Shown here in pieces: positions 43,773 to 52,892 of a DNA stretch of 64,000 nucleotides. The stretch lies in contig NZ_KE384430.1 in assembly GCF_000425645.1 (NCBI RefSeq), positions 372,001 to 436,000 of the forward strand. The letters run 5' to 3'. Source of the stretch: Gaetbulibacter saemankumensis DSM 17032 (GTDB lineage: Bacteria > Bacteroidota > Bacteroidia > Flavobacteriales > Flavobacteriaceae). The notes under the pieces are model-generated. The model saw only the letters and a program-made list of their open reading frames with translations. It was not told the origin of the DNA and ran no database searches. Position 1 is the stretch's first letter; each line of letters begins with the position of its first letter. Made by a program: the position numbers and the translations under genes.

Positions 43773-43859
43773 TAAATGCTATTTTGAATTTCAAGTTACT
43801 AATAACATTTTTTAAAAAATATGACAGCAATCAGTCTTATTATAAAATAATTAAGTTCT

Positions 43860-43896
43860 AAAAACCCCCAATTCCTAGTAATAAGGAGGGATCCCC
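43860..43896 (-). terminator. Putative terminator after the YCII-like gene
   Basis: A bulged hairpin (CCCTCCT pairing with AGGAATTGGGGG) is followed by five T on the minus strand. It lies about 65 bp past the stop at 43962. Pairing is imperfect. Confidence 0.4.
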
Positions 43897-43961
43897 ATGA
43901 TATTTATAAACCAGATTACGTCTTTTATCTAAATGGATAAAATTAATACAAGATATTTACC

Positions 43962-44507
43962 TTATCTAAGTCCATAGCCTTTAGCCGCCCACCAGGGATG
44001 TATTTCTATAATTAATCGCCCAGCCTTTACCATAGGGTCGGCATTAGCCAAACTATCGGCCATCTTAAGTGTTGGCACATTATAAATAGTAATTCCACGA
44101 ATTTCAGAATTATCACCCAAAGGCCCTGAAATATCAGCATAGCCCATTTCATACATTTTAGTAAGGTGTGCTACATGAGCCTCCTGTAATAACTCAGCCT
44201 CTTCTTCATTCTGTGAACGTATAGGGCCAGCCTTTAAAAAGGCAATAAAATATTGTTGCATTAAAATGGTATCTGCGGTCTTCTCAACAATATAGTCGAA
44301 AGTTTTAAAGCCTTTAGCCGCTAATTCTTTTTTAATTTCTTTTATAGGGCGTTTAGCAGGTTCTACAGGGACTTCGACAAATAAGGTATCTGTTTTAACC
44401 ATAGCATCAAGCTCTCCTGTATTCCTAACAGATTTATTATCATTTTTACAAGCTACAACTAACGAGCTAAAAAGAATAGCATACCAAAATGTTTTATTAC
44501 TTACCAT
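43962..44507 (-). CDS. YCII-like lipoprotein
   Basis: The 181-residue protein begins with a lipoprotein signal (hydrophobic 8-18, lipobox VVAC, Cys20). After a spacer it has a YCII-related domain at about 80-175 (YFIAFLKAGPIRSQNEEEAELLQEAHVAHLTKM and DSLANADPMVKAGRLIIEIHPWW, given as separate motifs). YCII proteins are small dimeric alpha-beta barrels, some with enzymatic activity, usually cytoplasmic; a lipoprotein version is less common. It overlaps the upstream CYTH gene by 7 bp. Substrate unknown. Confidence 0.75.
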   Translation of the reverse strand: MVSNKTFWYAILFSSLVVACKNDNKSVRNTGELDAMVKTDTLFVEVPVEPAKRPIKEIKKELAAKGFKTFDYIVEKTADTILMQQYFIAFLKAGPIRSQNEEEAELLQEAHVAHLTKMYEMGYADISGPLGDNSEIRGITIYNVPTLKMADSLANADPMVKAGRLIIEIHPWWAAKGYGLR

Positions 44508-44968
44508 AATTTATAAGGGCTTTTACTTAATTCTGAATTATAATATTTCACCTCTCCAGTAACCTCTTTTCCTAACCAATCCGGTTTTAAAAAAAATTCC
44601 GTTTCAGAATTTAATTCTACTTCTGCAATTACTAAACCTTCATTTTCACCAAAAAACTCATCAACTTCAAAAGTATGACTACCGACAAAAACTTCGTAAC
44701 GCACTTTATCAATAACACCTGGCTCACATATTTCCAGTAAATCTTTCGCTTCAGATTTCGAAATTTCCGTTTCCCACTCAAAACGCGACAACCCATCTTT
44801 GGAGGACATACCTTTAACAGTTAAAAAACCTTGTTCGCCTTTTAATCTTATACGTACTGTTCGCTCTTTATGCGTATTTAAAAACCCTTGAATAATGCGG
44901 GTGCTTTTTACTGATTCTTCTTTATATTTTGGAGAAGTTACCAAAAATTTACGTTCAATTTCAATCAT
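44501..44968 (-). CDS. CYTH domain protein (triphosphate tunnel metalloenzyme)
   Basis: The 155-residue protein is a single CYTH domain: the signature ExExK motif is EIERK at residues 3-7. It is followed by charged strands (RIIQGFLNT, RTVRIRLKGEQGFLTVKG, YEVFVGSHTFEVDEFFGEN) that build an eight-strand tunnel. Family members hydrolyse inorganic triphosphate or ThTP, or make cAMP; short bacterial forms of this size are mostly triphosphatases. The 7-bp overlap with the YCII-like gene indicates co-expression. The gene is divergent from dinB, with a 91-bp gap. Confidence 0.86.
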   Translation of the reverse strand: MIEIERKFLVTSPKYKEESVKSTRIIQGFLNTHKERTVRIRLKGEQGFLTVKGMSSKDGLSRFEWETEISKSEAKDLLEICEPGVIDKVRYEVFVGSHTFEVDEFFGENEGLVIAEVELNSETEFFLKPDWLGKEVTGEVKYYNSELSKSPYKLW

Positions 44969-45059
44969 TAATAAATTTTAATCTGCTCTTAATTTCTTAA
45001 TTCAATTTGCACATGACTTAGACATCAAATTAAAGCCATATTATGTCTAAATTTACGGT

Positions 45060-46157
45060 ATGTTAAGCGATTTACCAATTCGAAAAATTATTCATGTTGA
45101 TATGGATGCTTTTTATGCATCGGTAGAACAAATGGATCATCCAAATCTTAAAGGAAAACCATTGGCCGTAGGAGGCTCAGAAACTCGTGGAGTAATAAGT
45201 GCCGCCAGTTATGAAGCTCGAAAATATGGGGTAAAAAGTGCCATGTCTGGTAATTTAGCTATTAAATTATGCTCAGAACTTATTTTTGTAAAACCACGAT
45301 TTGACAGATACCGAGAAATCTCTAAAAAAATACAAGCCATTTTTTACGATTACACCGATTTGGTTGAGCCTCTCTCTTTAGACGAAGCTTATTTAGATGT
45401 AACCCATAATAAAAAAGGAAACCCAAGTGCCTCGAAGATAGCACAAGAAATTAGAAAGCGTATTTATAATGAAATAGGATTAACAGCATCGGCTGGTATT
45501 TCTATAAACAAGTTTATTGCCAAAATTGCCAGTGATGTAAATAAACCAAATGGACAAAAAATAGTATCTCCCGAAGAGGTCATCTCCTTTCTTGAAAACT
45601 TGGAAATAAGAAAATTTTACGGTGTTGGAAAAGTTACGACCGAAAAGATGTATCAATTAGGCATTTTTACTGGATTAGACCTAAAACTAAAACCTCTCGA
45701 ATTCCTTGAAGCACACTTTGGAAAATCAGGAGTTTACTATTATTATGCCGTTCGAGGTATTCACAACAGTCCTGTAAAACCCGACCGTGTTAGAAAAAGC
45801 CTAGCTGCAGAGCGTACCTTCAATGAAAATTTATCTTCTGAAGTATTTATGCTCGAAAAATTAAAACACATTGCTAAAGAGGTTTCAAATCGATTAGAAA
45901 AAACCAATATTACTGGAAAAACGGTTACCTTAAAAATTAAATACAGTGATTTCTCTCTTCAGACCCGCAGTAAAACATTGCCTTATTATATAAGTGATGA
46001 AGCACTTATTTTTGAAACCTCAAAAGAGCTTCTATATCAGGAAAAATTAAGTAATTCGGTTCGTTTACTAGGCATTTCATTATCGAACCTAAACACAGAA
46101 GTGAAACAGAAAACCCATAATAAATCTGTAAGTGTTCAACTAAAGTTTGAATTTTAA
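45060..46157 (+). CDS. dinB: DNA polymerase IV (Y-family translesion polymerase)
   Basis: This is an error-prone polymerase for bypass of DNA lesions. The 365-residue protein has the metal-binding Asp14 in HVDMDAFYASVEQ and the SLDE pair Asp108-Glu109, the thumb helix-hairpin-helix near 185-215 and the little-finger domain to about 350. The last residues (SVSVQLKFEF) do not contain an obvious beta-clamp box. The gene is single, divergent from the CYTH gene. A TAAATTTA box lies only 5 bp before the ATG, so the real start of transcription may be further upstream. Confidence 0.94.
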   Translation: MLSDLPIRKIIHVDMDAFYASVEQMDHPNLKGKPLAVGGSETRGVISAASYEARKYGVKSAMSGNLAIKLCSELIFVKPRFDRYREISKKIQAIFYDYTDLVEPLSLDEAYLDVTHNKKGNPSASKIAQEIRKRIYNEIGLTASAGISINKFIAKIASDVNKPNGQKIVSPEEVISFLENLEIRKFYGVGKVTTEKMYQLGIFTGLDLKLKPLEFLEAHFGKSGVYYYYAVRGIHNSPVKPDRVRKSLAAERTFNENLSSEVFMLEKLKHIAKEVSNRLEKTNITGKTVTLKIKYSDFSLQTRSKTLPYYISDEALIFETSKELLYQEKLSNSVRLLGISLSNLNTEVKQKTHNKSVSVQLKFEF

Positions 46158-46172
46158 TTTCACAATCTTGAA

Positions 46173-46206
46173 AAAAAAAGCGTTATTTAAAAATTAAATA
46201 ACGCTT
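46173..46206 (-). terminator. Rho-independent terminator after pyk
   Basis: An AGCGTTATTTAA/TTAAATAACGCT stem with a 3-nt loop is followed by nine T on the minus strand, 23 bp past the pyk stop. The same stem could also serve dinB on the plus strand. Confidence 0.85.
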
Positions 46207-46228
46207 AAATTATATTAAACAACGACTA

Positions 46229-47665
46229 CTAATCGTTTGCAATTTCTCTTACTCGAAGGGTATTTACCATACCTTTTTCTGCAATTGGCATAGATGCTAA
46301 ACTAATTACCATATCTCCTTTGGCTACATAATCATTCTTTTTAGCAATTCTATTGATATCACCAACTGTTTGGTCTGTTGAGACAAATTTATCATAATAA
46401 AAAGCCTTTACACCCCATAACAAACTTAACTGTGTTAAGATTCGTTTATTAGAAGTGAACACTAAAATATTACACGAAGGCCTCCATGCAGAAATTTGAA
46501 ATGCTGTATAACCACTATTTGTTAAAGTAGATATTGCTTTCGCATCAATTTCATTTGCCATTATTGCGGCGTGGTAACAAATTGATTTTGTTATATAACG
46601 TTTGGTTCTAATATGAGGTGGCATTTGCGGCACCTTAATTAAAGGTGAATCTTCAACACTCTTCAAAATAGCCGCCATTTGTTTAATTACCTGAACCGGA
46701 TAACTACCAACTGAGGTTTCTCCAGATAGCATTACAGCATCGGCACCATCCATAACCGAGTTAGCTACATCATTTACTTCGGCTCTTGTAGGAGTTAAAC
46801 TAGAAATCATAGTCTCCATCATCTGGGTGGCTATAATTACAGGGATACGTGCTTTCTTCGCTCTTAATACTAATTGCTTTTGAATAAGCGGTACTTCCTG
46901 TGCAGGAACTTCAACACCTAAATCACCTCGAGCTACCATTAAACCATCACAATTAGATACAATTTTATCAATATTTGTTACGGCTTCCGGCTTTTCAATT
47001 TTAGCCACAATAGGAATTCTATAATCACTATGCTTATCAATTAATTCTCGTAATTGCATTAAATCTTCTGCATGACGAACAAACGATAATGCAATCCAAT
47101 CTACTTCCTGACTAATAGCGAAAATAGCATCTTCAATATCTTTTTCGGTTAAAGCAGGCTGCGAAATATTTGTATTTGGCAGGTTTACTCCTTTTTTAGA
47201 TTTTAAAGGACCTCCTTGAATAACCTTGGCTTTTACTTCAGCCTTCTTATCTGTAGAAACAACCTCAAAAATTAACTTTCCGTCATCTAAAAGAATACGT
47301 TCTCCTGGCTTTGCATCTTGTGGAAATCTATCATAAGTCATGTAAACACGCTCCTTAGTTCCTTCGAAACGCTCACCAGTGGCGAAGATAATTTCATCAC
47401 CAGGATTTACAACAACTTCTTCCTTCATTACGCCTACACGTAATTTAGGTCCTTGTAAATCGGCTAATATAGCAGCATTGTATCCAAATTCTTCATTCAA
47501 CTCACGTATCATTTTAATACGTTCTGCCACATCATTGTAATCGGCATGCGAGAAGTTAATTCTAAATACATTAACTCCCTCATCCAACATTCCTTTCAAC
47601 ACTTCCTTAGTACTGGAAGCCGGCCCTAACGTTGCTACTATTTTCGTTTTCTTTCTAATTGACAT
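46229..47665 (-). CDS. pyk: Pyruvate kinase
   Basis: This is the glycolytic enzyme that makes ATP and pyruvate from phosphoenolpyruvate and ADP. The 478-residue protein has the active-site Arg35 and Asn37 in RINFSH (35-40), Lys222 in AKIEKPEA, the MVARGDLGVE loop (243-252), ATQMMETMI (279-287) and an allosteric C-terminal domain. It is placed directly after the IPExxxVDY gene: stop and start codons are adjacent (TAA then ATG), so the pair is one operon. Confidence 0.96.
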   Translation of the reverse strand: MSIRKKTKIVATLGPASSTKEVLKGMLDEGVNVFRINFSHADYNDVAERIKMIRELNEEFGYNAAILADLQGPKLRVGVMKEEVVVNPGDEIIFATGERFEGTKERVYMTYDRFPQDAKPGERILLDDGKLIFEVVSTDKKAEVKAKVIQGGPLKSKKGVNLPNTNISQPALTEKDIEDAIFAISQEVDWIALSFVRHAEDLMQLRELIDKHSDYRIPIVAKIEKPEAVTNIDKIVSNCDGLMVARGDLGVEVPAQEVPLIQKQLVLRAKKARIPVIIATQMMETMISSLTPTRAEVNDVANSVMDGADAVMLSGETSVGSYPVQVIKQMAAILKSVEDSPLIKVPQMPPHIRTKRYITKSICYHAAIMANEIDAKAISTLTNSGYTAFQISAWRPSCNILVFTSNKRILTQLSLLWGVKAFYYDKFVSTDQTVGDINRIAKKNDYVAKGDMVISLASMPIAEKGMVNTLRVREIAND

Positions 47666-48151
47666 TTAGTTAAAAATTAAATTATCTTTTGATTTCAATT
47701 GACTGCTATCAACACTAAAAGCTGTGACAACTTGAGGAATTTTTAAAATATTATTTAAAATAATTTTTTCTTTACTCACACTGTATTCACTATCTATTTT
47801 TAAAAAATAGCTCACCCTTTTATATTCAGGTATCAAATGGTTTGTTTGAATGATACGCTCCGGAGTATCGAATAATGATTTGTTTCCACGCTGTTGAAAA
47901 ACTTCTGTTTTACAAACGTTAGAAACCAAACTCCAAGTTGTTAATTCCCGACAATCTTCCCACTCGAAAATTGAATATGTCGACCCTACTAAACTAAATT
48001 CTATATCGGACGTCCTTCTAGAAAGACTTATGCCTAAATGTTTGTTTAAAAGATACGCTAAGCGAAAATCTTCAACCGAGCAATGAATTGCTATTAAAGT
48101 GTATAAAACTTCATCGAAAACATCGTCTAGAATAAGTTTGTGAACAGCCAT
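47666..48151 (-). CDS. IPExxxVDY family protein
   Basis: A 161-residue cytoplasmic protein of a small Bacteroidota family named after the motif IPExxxVDY. Here the motif reads IPEYKRVSY at residues 107-115, so the signature Asp is replaced by Ser114. N-terminal helices (LILDDVFDEVLYTLIAIH, YLLNKHLGISLSR) and a C-terminal strand region match the family pattern. The function is unknown. It is tightly coupled to pyk (adjacent stop and start), which suggests a link to glycolysis or simple co-transcription. Confidence 0.82.
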   Translation of the reverse strand: MAVHKLILDDVFDEVLYTLIAIHCSVEDFRLAYLLNKHLGISLSRRTSDIEFSLVGSTYSIFEWEDCRELTTWSLVSNVCKTEVFQQRGNKSLFDTPERIIQTNHLIPEYKRVSYFLKIDSEYSVSKEKIILNNILKIPQVVTAFSVDSSQLKSKDNLIFN

Positions 48152-48270
48152 AACTTATATTATACGACGTAAATATAATATATAAAACTATCAGTTTTAA
48201 TAAGTTTATGTTAATCTTAATAACAAAAACAACTCAAACGTTGTAGTTAATTGATATAAATTTAACATTT

Positions 48271-49011
48271 TTATATCATTTTTGATATTTTATTCTGAAA
48301 GGCATAAAAGGCGCGTTTTGAAGCTTTTTCTTCGGCCTTCTTTTTTGAGGTTGCTCTGGCTTTAGCAACCACTTTATTATCAATGGAAAGTTTGACAGAA
48401 AAATGCCTAACATCATCATTTCCAGTATCCTCATAAACATTATAGCTAAAAGTTTTTTTCTCCTTTTGGCACCACTCTATAAGTAAACTTTTATAGCTGA
48501 TTACTTTACCCTCTAATTTTTCGATATCAACATAAGGAATAATAACACGCTTATAAATAAATTTTTCGCAAAATTTATAACCGCGATCTAAAAAAATGGC
48601 TCCAACTAAAGCTTCAAATAAATTACCATGAATATTATCTCCGAACTGCCCTGGGGGAATTTTACTTTCAACTAAATCTATCAGATTCAGCTCCTTACCT
48701 AATTCATTGAGATGCTCTCTACTTACAACCTTAGAACGCATTTTAGTTAGATAACCTTCATCGCCGCTTGGCACTTCAAGATATAAATGAGAAGCAATTA
48801 CAGAGCCCAGCATGGCGTCTCCTAAAAACTCGAGCCGTTCATAATTAATAGCATTTCCCTTACTATCCTTAATATTCATAGAACGATGGGTAAAAGCTTT
48901 TCTATAAACTTTTTCAGATTTCGGTCTGAAACCAAGAATGTTAGTTAACTGCACAAAAAAATTCCCGTTACGTTTGAAACGGGAATTTAATATGTTACGA
49001 ATGTTTTTCAT
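48271..49011 (-). CDS. rnc: Ribonuclease III
   Basis: Double-strand RNA endonuclease for rRNA maturation and mRNA/antisense decay. The 246-residue protein has the signature ERLEFLGDA (58-66), the second active-site block NLFEALVGAIF (130-140), and a C-terminal double-stranded RNA-binding domain (about 170-240, ending RATSKKKAEEKASKRAF). One oddity is position 130. The residue three before Glu133, where E. coli RNase III has the metal-binding Asp114, is Asn in this gene (AAT codon). It is the third gene of acpP-fabF-rnc, 7 bp after fabF. Confidence 0.93.
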   Translation of the reverse strand: MKNIRNILNSRFKRNGNFFVQLTNILGFRPKSEKVYRKAFTHRSMNIKDSKGNAINYERLEFLGDAMLGSVIASHLYLEVPSGDEGYLTKMRSKVVSREHLNELGKELNLIDLVESKIPPGQFGDNIHGNLFEALVGAIFLDRGYKFCEKFIYKRVIIPYVDIEKLEGKVISYKSLLIEWCQKEKKTFSYNVYEDTGNDDVRHFSVKLSIDNKVVAKARATSKKKAEEKASKRAFYAFQNKISKMI

Positions 49012-49018
49012 TCGGGAT

Positions 49019-50269
49019 TTAGTCTAATTTCTTGAATAATACACAAGCGTTATGTCCGCCAAATCCAAATGTATTACTCATTGCTATTTTAATATCTCGC
49101 TTTTGCGCCTTGTTTAAAGTTAAATTTAACTCAGGATCGATATTTTCATCTACAGTAGTATGGTTAATTGTTGGAGGTACGATGCCGTTCTCCATGGCCA
49201 ATATAACCGATATAGCTTCTATAGCTCCTGCCGCACCTAATAAGTGACCAGTCATCGATTTTGTTGAATTAATATTTATATGCTTTGCGTGGTCACCAAA
49301 AACTTCAGAAATTGCTTTAAGTTCTGCGACATCTCCCAGTGGTGTAGAAGTACCATGAGTATTGATATGATCTACATCTTCAGGGTTTAAGCCTGCGTTT
49401 TCTAAACAATTCTTCATTACAGCAACAACACCTTTCCCTTCTGGGTGTGGCGCCGTCATGTGGTAAGCATCAGAAGATAAACCTCCACCTATAAACTCAG
49501 CATAAATTCTTGCTCCTCTAGCTTTTGCATGCTCATATTCTTCAAGAACCAGAGCGCCTGCTCCTTCACCAAGTACAAAACCATCTCTAGAACCATCAAA
49601 TGGACGAGAGGCCGTTTCCGGACTTTCGTTTCTTGTCGATAAAGCGTGCATAGCATTGAAACCACCCATACCAGCAATAGTAACAGCTGCTTCACTTCCC
49701 CCTGTAACAACTACATCACAATGTCCTAAACGTATAGAGTTTAATGCATCGAACATAGCATTAGCTGAAGAAGCACAAGCCGAAACTGTGGTATAGTTAG
49801 GTCCCATGAATCCATGTTTAATGGAAATGTTACCAGGAGCAATATCTGCTATCATTTTAGGAATAAAGAACGGATTGAATCTTGGGGTACCATCTCCTTT
49901 TGCAAAGTTTAAAACTTCGTCTTGAAATGTTTCCAAACCTCCAATACCAGCTCCCCATATAACACCTACTCTTAACTTGTTAATAGCGTCTAGATCTAAA
50001 TTTGCATCCGCAATTGCTTCATCTGAAGCAACCATTGCATACTGCGTAAATCTATCCATTCTACCAGCAAGTTTTCGGTCTATAAAGTCTGTGGCTTTAA
50101 AGTCTTTTAACTCACACGCAAACTTCGTTTTAAACTTTTCGGTATCAAAATAGGTTATAGGCGCAGCACCACTTTTACCACTAATTAAGGCTTCCCAATA
50201 TGAATCTTTGGTATTCCCAATCGGTGTTAAAGCGCCCAATCCTGTGACTACAACTCGCTTTAATTCCAT
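49019..50269 (-). CDS. fabF: 3-oxoacyl-[acyl-carrier-protein] synthase II
   Basis: This condensing enzyme of fatty acid elongation joins malonyl-ACP to the acyl chain. The 416-residue protein has the catalytic triad Cys165 (VSACASSAN), His305 (NTHGTST) and His342 (GHLLGAAGA), and the KS-specific tail FGFGGHNACVLFKKL. It lies 13 bp after acpP and 7 bp before rnc, the usual acpP-fabF-rnc operon. Confidence 0.96.
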   Translation of the reverse strand: MELKRVVVTGLGALTPIGNTKDSYWEALISGKSGAAPITYFDTEKFKTKFACELKDFKATDFIDRKLAGRMDRFTQYAMVASDEAIADANLDLDAINKLRVGVIWGAGIGGLETFQDEVLNFAKGDGTPRFNPFFIPKMIADIAPGNISIKHGFMGPNYTTVSACASSANAMFDALNSIRLGHCDVVVTGGSEAAVTIAGMGGFNAMHALSTRNESPETASRPFDGSRDGFVLGEGAGALVLEEYEHAKARGARIYAEFIGGGLSSDAYHMTAPHPEGKGVVAVMKNCLENAGLNPEDVDHINTHGTSTPLGDVAELKAISEVFGDHAKHININSTKSMTGHLLGAAGAIEAISVILAMENGIVPPTINHTTVDENIDPELNLTLNKAQKRDIKIAMSNTFGFGGHNACVLFKKLD

Positions 50270-50282
50270 AAAGTAAACTGGC

Positions 50283-50516
50283 TTATTTTGCTTCTTCTAT
50301 GTATGATATAGCTTGACCAACTGTAGCGATGTTCTCTGCTTGATCGTCTGGAATTTGAATATCGAATTCTTTTTCGAATTCCATGATTAATTCTACAGTA
50401 TCTAAAGAGTCTGCTCCTAAATCGTTTGTGAAGCTCGCTTCAGTAACAACTTCGTTTTCATCAACTCCTAATTTGTCTACGATAATCGCTTTTACTCTTG
50501 ATGCAATGTCTGACAT
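50283..50516 (-). CDS. acpP: Acyl carrier protein
   Basis: This 77-residue acidic carrier holds fatty-acyl intermediates on a phosphopantetheine arm attached to Ser37 in [14 protein letters not shown]. Length and helix pattern are standard. It is the first gene of the acpP-fabF-rnc operon. A TATTTTTG promoter box lies 32 bp upstream, and the purN gene is divergent. Confidence 0.97.
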   Translation of the reverse strand: MSDIASRVKAIIVDKLGVDENEVVTEASFTNDLGADSLDTVELIMEFEKEFDIQIPDDQAENIATVGQAISYIEEAK

Positions 50517-50548
50517 AATCTTTTAATTTTAAGTTTTAATTTAGTTGG

Positions 50549-50556
50549 CAAAAATA
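50549..50556 (-). promoter_or_regulatory. Promoter -7 element for acpP
   Basis: TATTTTTG on the minus strand, 32 bp before the acpP ATG. The rest of the 187-bp divergent gap to purN is A+T-rich, with no other clear structure. Confidence 0.5.
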
Positions 50557-50703
50557 AAAAACTTTATTTTTAAAACACACGTTTGTTATAAAAATGTGAT
50601 TGTAAATTACTAAATAAGTTTCAAGTATTTAAATTTTACCTATTAATTGTTAATAATTATTCTTTTTTTTGCTGCATATTCACAACCTTTTATATAGTAC
50701 AAC

Positions 50704-51270
50704 ATGAAGCGCATTGTAATTTTTGCATCGGGAGGAGGCACAAATGCCGAAAATCTAATTAAGTTTTTTCAAAATAGCGAAAAGGCTTCTGTAGTACAGA
50801 TTCTTACGAATAATCCAAAGGCAAAAGTTTTAGATCGCGCAAAAAAACTAAAAGTTAGTGCCCTTTCATTCAACAAAATAGCCCTTACAGAAACAGATGA
50901 TGTCCTTAATATATTACGTGCTACAGAACCTGACTTAATCATACTTGCTGGTTTTTTATGGAAATTCCCGGAATTTATTTTAAACGAATTCCCTAATAAA
51001 GTAATTAATGTACACCCGGCGTTATTACCTAATTATGGAGGCAAAGGCATGTACGGCATGCATGTACATAATGCTGTCGTTGAAAATAAGGAACCCAAAA
51101 CAGGCATTACCATTCACTACGTAAACGAACATTACGATGAAGGAGCTATCATTTTTCAAGCGAGTTGTGATGTTACTCCTACTGACACAGCCGACGATGT
51201 AGCTGCAAAGATTCACGAATTAGAAATGGAACATTTTCCTAAAGTGGTTGACAAATTATTAGATGAGTAA
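50704..51270 (+). CDS. purN: Phosphoribosylglycinamide formyltransferase
   Basis: This purine biosynthesis enzyme transfers a formyl group from 10-formyl-THF to GAR. The 188-residue protein has the phosphate loop SGGGTNAEN (9-17), catalytic Asn102 and His104 in INVHPALLPNYGG, and Asp145 in HYDEGAII. It overlaps the rnhA start by 8 bp, so the two are translated together. Confidence 0.95.
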   Translation: MKRIVIFASGGGTNAENLIKFFQNSEKASVVQILTNNPKAKVLDRAKKLKVSALSFNKIALTETDDVLNILRATEPDLIILAGFLWKFPEFILNEFPNKVINVHPALLPNYGGKGMYGMHVHNAVVENKEPKTGITIHYVNEHYDEGAIIFQASCDVTPTDTADDVAAKIHELEMEHFPKVVDKLLDE

Positions 51271-51904
51271 AAAAAAGAAAAAATATTACACCGTTTGGAA
51301 AGGTCACAAAGTTGGTGTTTTTGATTCTTGGAACGACTGTAAAGCTCAAATTAACAACTATGAAGGCGCACAATATAAATCGTTCGAAACTTTCGATGCC
51401 GCGAAAAAAGCATTAGATGGCAATTACAAAGATTACATAGGGAAGAAAAAAGTGTTCCAAAGTTCTTTATCTGAAGAACAATTAAAAAAAATAGGACAAC
51501 CCAATTACAATTCCATTGCCGTAGATGCTGCTTCTAGTGGCAACCCAGGCATTATGGAATATCGCGGCGTAGATACAAAAACCAAAAAACAATTATTCAT
51601 TCAGGGTCCTTTTGAGGAAGGCACTAATAATATTGGTGAGTTTCTTGCTATAGTACACGGATTAGCCTTCTTAAAAAAACACAACAGCAACCGTATTATT
51701 TATACCGATTCCAAAACTGCTATTAGCTGGGTAAAACGTAAAACCTGTAACACGAAACTCGAACGCAACATTAAAAACGAAAAACTTTTCGAACTGGTAG
51801 ACAAAGCCGTTAATTGGCTAAAAACCAATACCTATAAAACCGTTATAGTGAAATGGGAAACCAAAGCTTGGGGAGAAATTCCGGCAGATTTTGGTCGAAA
51901 ATAA
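51263..51904 (+). CDS. rnhA: Ribonuclease H1 with N-terminal hybrid-binding (viroplasmin-like) domain
   Basis: The enzyme removes RNA from RNA-DNA hybrids. The 213-residue protein has the N-terminal RHBD/viroplasmin domain (KYYTVWKGHKVGVFDSW, residues 7-23) that grips the hybrid, and an RNase H fold. The active-site residues are Asp88 (VDAASSGNPG), Glu126 (NIGEFLAI), Asp149 (YTDSKTAISWV) and Asp209 near the C-terminus (EIPADFGRK). The gene overlaps purN by 8 bp. The protein ends at the last helix without the usual extra tail, which fits this family in the phylum. Confidence 0.93.
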   Translation: MSKKKKKYYTVWKGHKVGVFDSWNDCKAQINNYEGAQYKSFETFDAAKKALDGNYKDYIGKKKVFQSSLSEEQLKKIGQPNYNSIAVDAASSGNPGIMEYRGVDTKTKKQLFIQGPFEEGTNNIGEFLAIVHGLAFLKKHNSNRIIYTDSKTAISWVKRKTCNTKLERNIKNEKLFELVDKAVNWLKTNTYKTVIVKWETKAWGEIPADFGRK

Positions 51905-51930
51905 ATGTGGTATTTAGTATTTAAAACACG

Positions 51931-51938
51931 TATATTTG
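51931..51938 (+). promoter_or_regulatory. Promoter -7 element for the PfkB kinase gene
   Basis: TATATTTG, an exact TANNTTTG match, ends 22 bp before the kinase ATG. Confidence 0.5.
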
Positions 51939-51960
51939 CACAAAATTTTAGCAAACCTTT

Positions 51961-52887
51961 ATGGGTAAATTAGTCATTGTAGGTACTGTAGCTTTTGACG
52001 CTATTGAAACACCTTTCGGAAAAACCGACAAAATCCTTGGTGGAGCAGCCACTTTTATTGGACTTTCGGCTTCACATTTTAATGTTGATGCTACTGCCGT
52101 ATCCGTTGTAGGTGGAGATTTTCCACAAACCTATTTAGATTTACTATCGAATAAAAAGATTGACATTTCCGGTATTGAAGTTGTAAAAGACGGAAAAACA
52201 TTCTTTTGGAGTGGTCGTTACCATAATGATATGAACACACGCGACACCCTAGTTACAGAATTGAATACTTTAGCCGATTTTAATCCGGTTGTACCTGAAG
52301 ATTACAAGGATTCCGATGTGGTTATGTTAGGAAACTTACATCCGCTCGTCCAATTAAGCGTATTAGAACAAATGGCACAAAAACCAAAATTGGTAATTTT
52401 AGACACCATGAATTTTTGGATGGACTGTGCTCTAGATGATTTGCTGAACGTGATTAAAAAAATTGACGTAATTACCATAAATGATGAAGAAGCCCGACAA
52501 TTAACCGGCGAATACTCGTTAGTAGTTGCGGCTCGAAAAATTTATGAAATGGGACCTAAATATGTGGTAATTAAAAAAGGAGAACACGGTGCTCTTTTAT
52601 TCCATGAAGAAAACATCTTTTATGCACCGGCATTGCCTTTAGAAGAAGTTTTTGACCCAACAGGAGCAGGAGACACCTTCGCAGGAGGATTTGCAGGTTA
52701 TCTTGCAAAAACCGAAGATTACTCATTTGAGAATATGAAAAATGCTGTTATTTATGGTTCTACCTTAGCTTCCTTTTGTGTTGAGAAGTTTGGAACGGAA
52801 CGCATGCAGGATTTATCGAATAGCGAGGTCCATAAAAGACTAATGCAGTTTAAACAATTAACGCAATTTGAAATAGAATTAACATAA
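51961..52887 (+). CDS. PfkB family carbohydrate/nucleoside kinase
   Basis: The 308-residue protein is a ribokinase-fold sugar or nucleoside kinase. It has the GG pair in GGAATFIG (27-34), the NDEEARQLTGE segment (174-184) and the anion-hole/catalytic motif DPTGAGDTF at 232-240 with base Asp238. The substrate (ribose, adenosine, fructose-6-phosphate or other) cannot be assigned from the sequence. It lies between purN-rnhA and the PurF-like gene, which would suit a nucleoside or ribose role (inference). Confidence 0.9.
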   Translation: MGKLVIVGTVAFDAIETPFGKTDKILGGAATFIGLSASHFNVDATAVSVVGGDFPQTYLDLLSNKKIDISGIEVVKDGKTFFWSGRYHNDMNTRDTLVTELNTLADFNPVVPEDYKDSDVVMLGNLHPLVQLSVLEQMAQKPKLVILDTMNFWMDCALDDLLNVIKKIDVITINDEEARQLTGEYSLVVAARKIYEMGPKYVVIKKGEHGALLFHEENIFYAPALPLEEVFDPTGAGDTFAGGFAGYLAKTEDYSFENMKNAVIYGSTLASFCVEKFGTERMQDLSNSEVHKRLMQFKQLTQFEIELT

Positions 52888-52892
52888 CACAG

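Noticed and set aside
45048-45055. TAAATTTA as the dinB promoter box
   Set aside because: It lies 5 bp before the ATG, too close for a normal leader, and has no -33 element at the right spacing; listed only as a remark.
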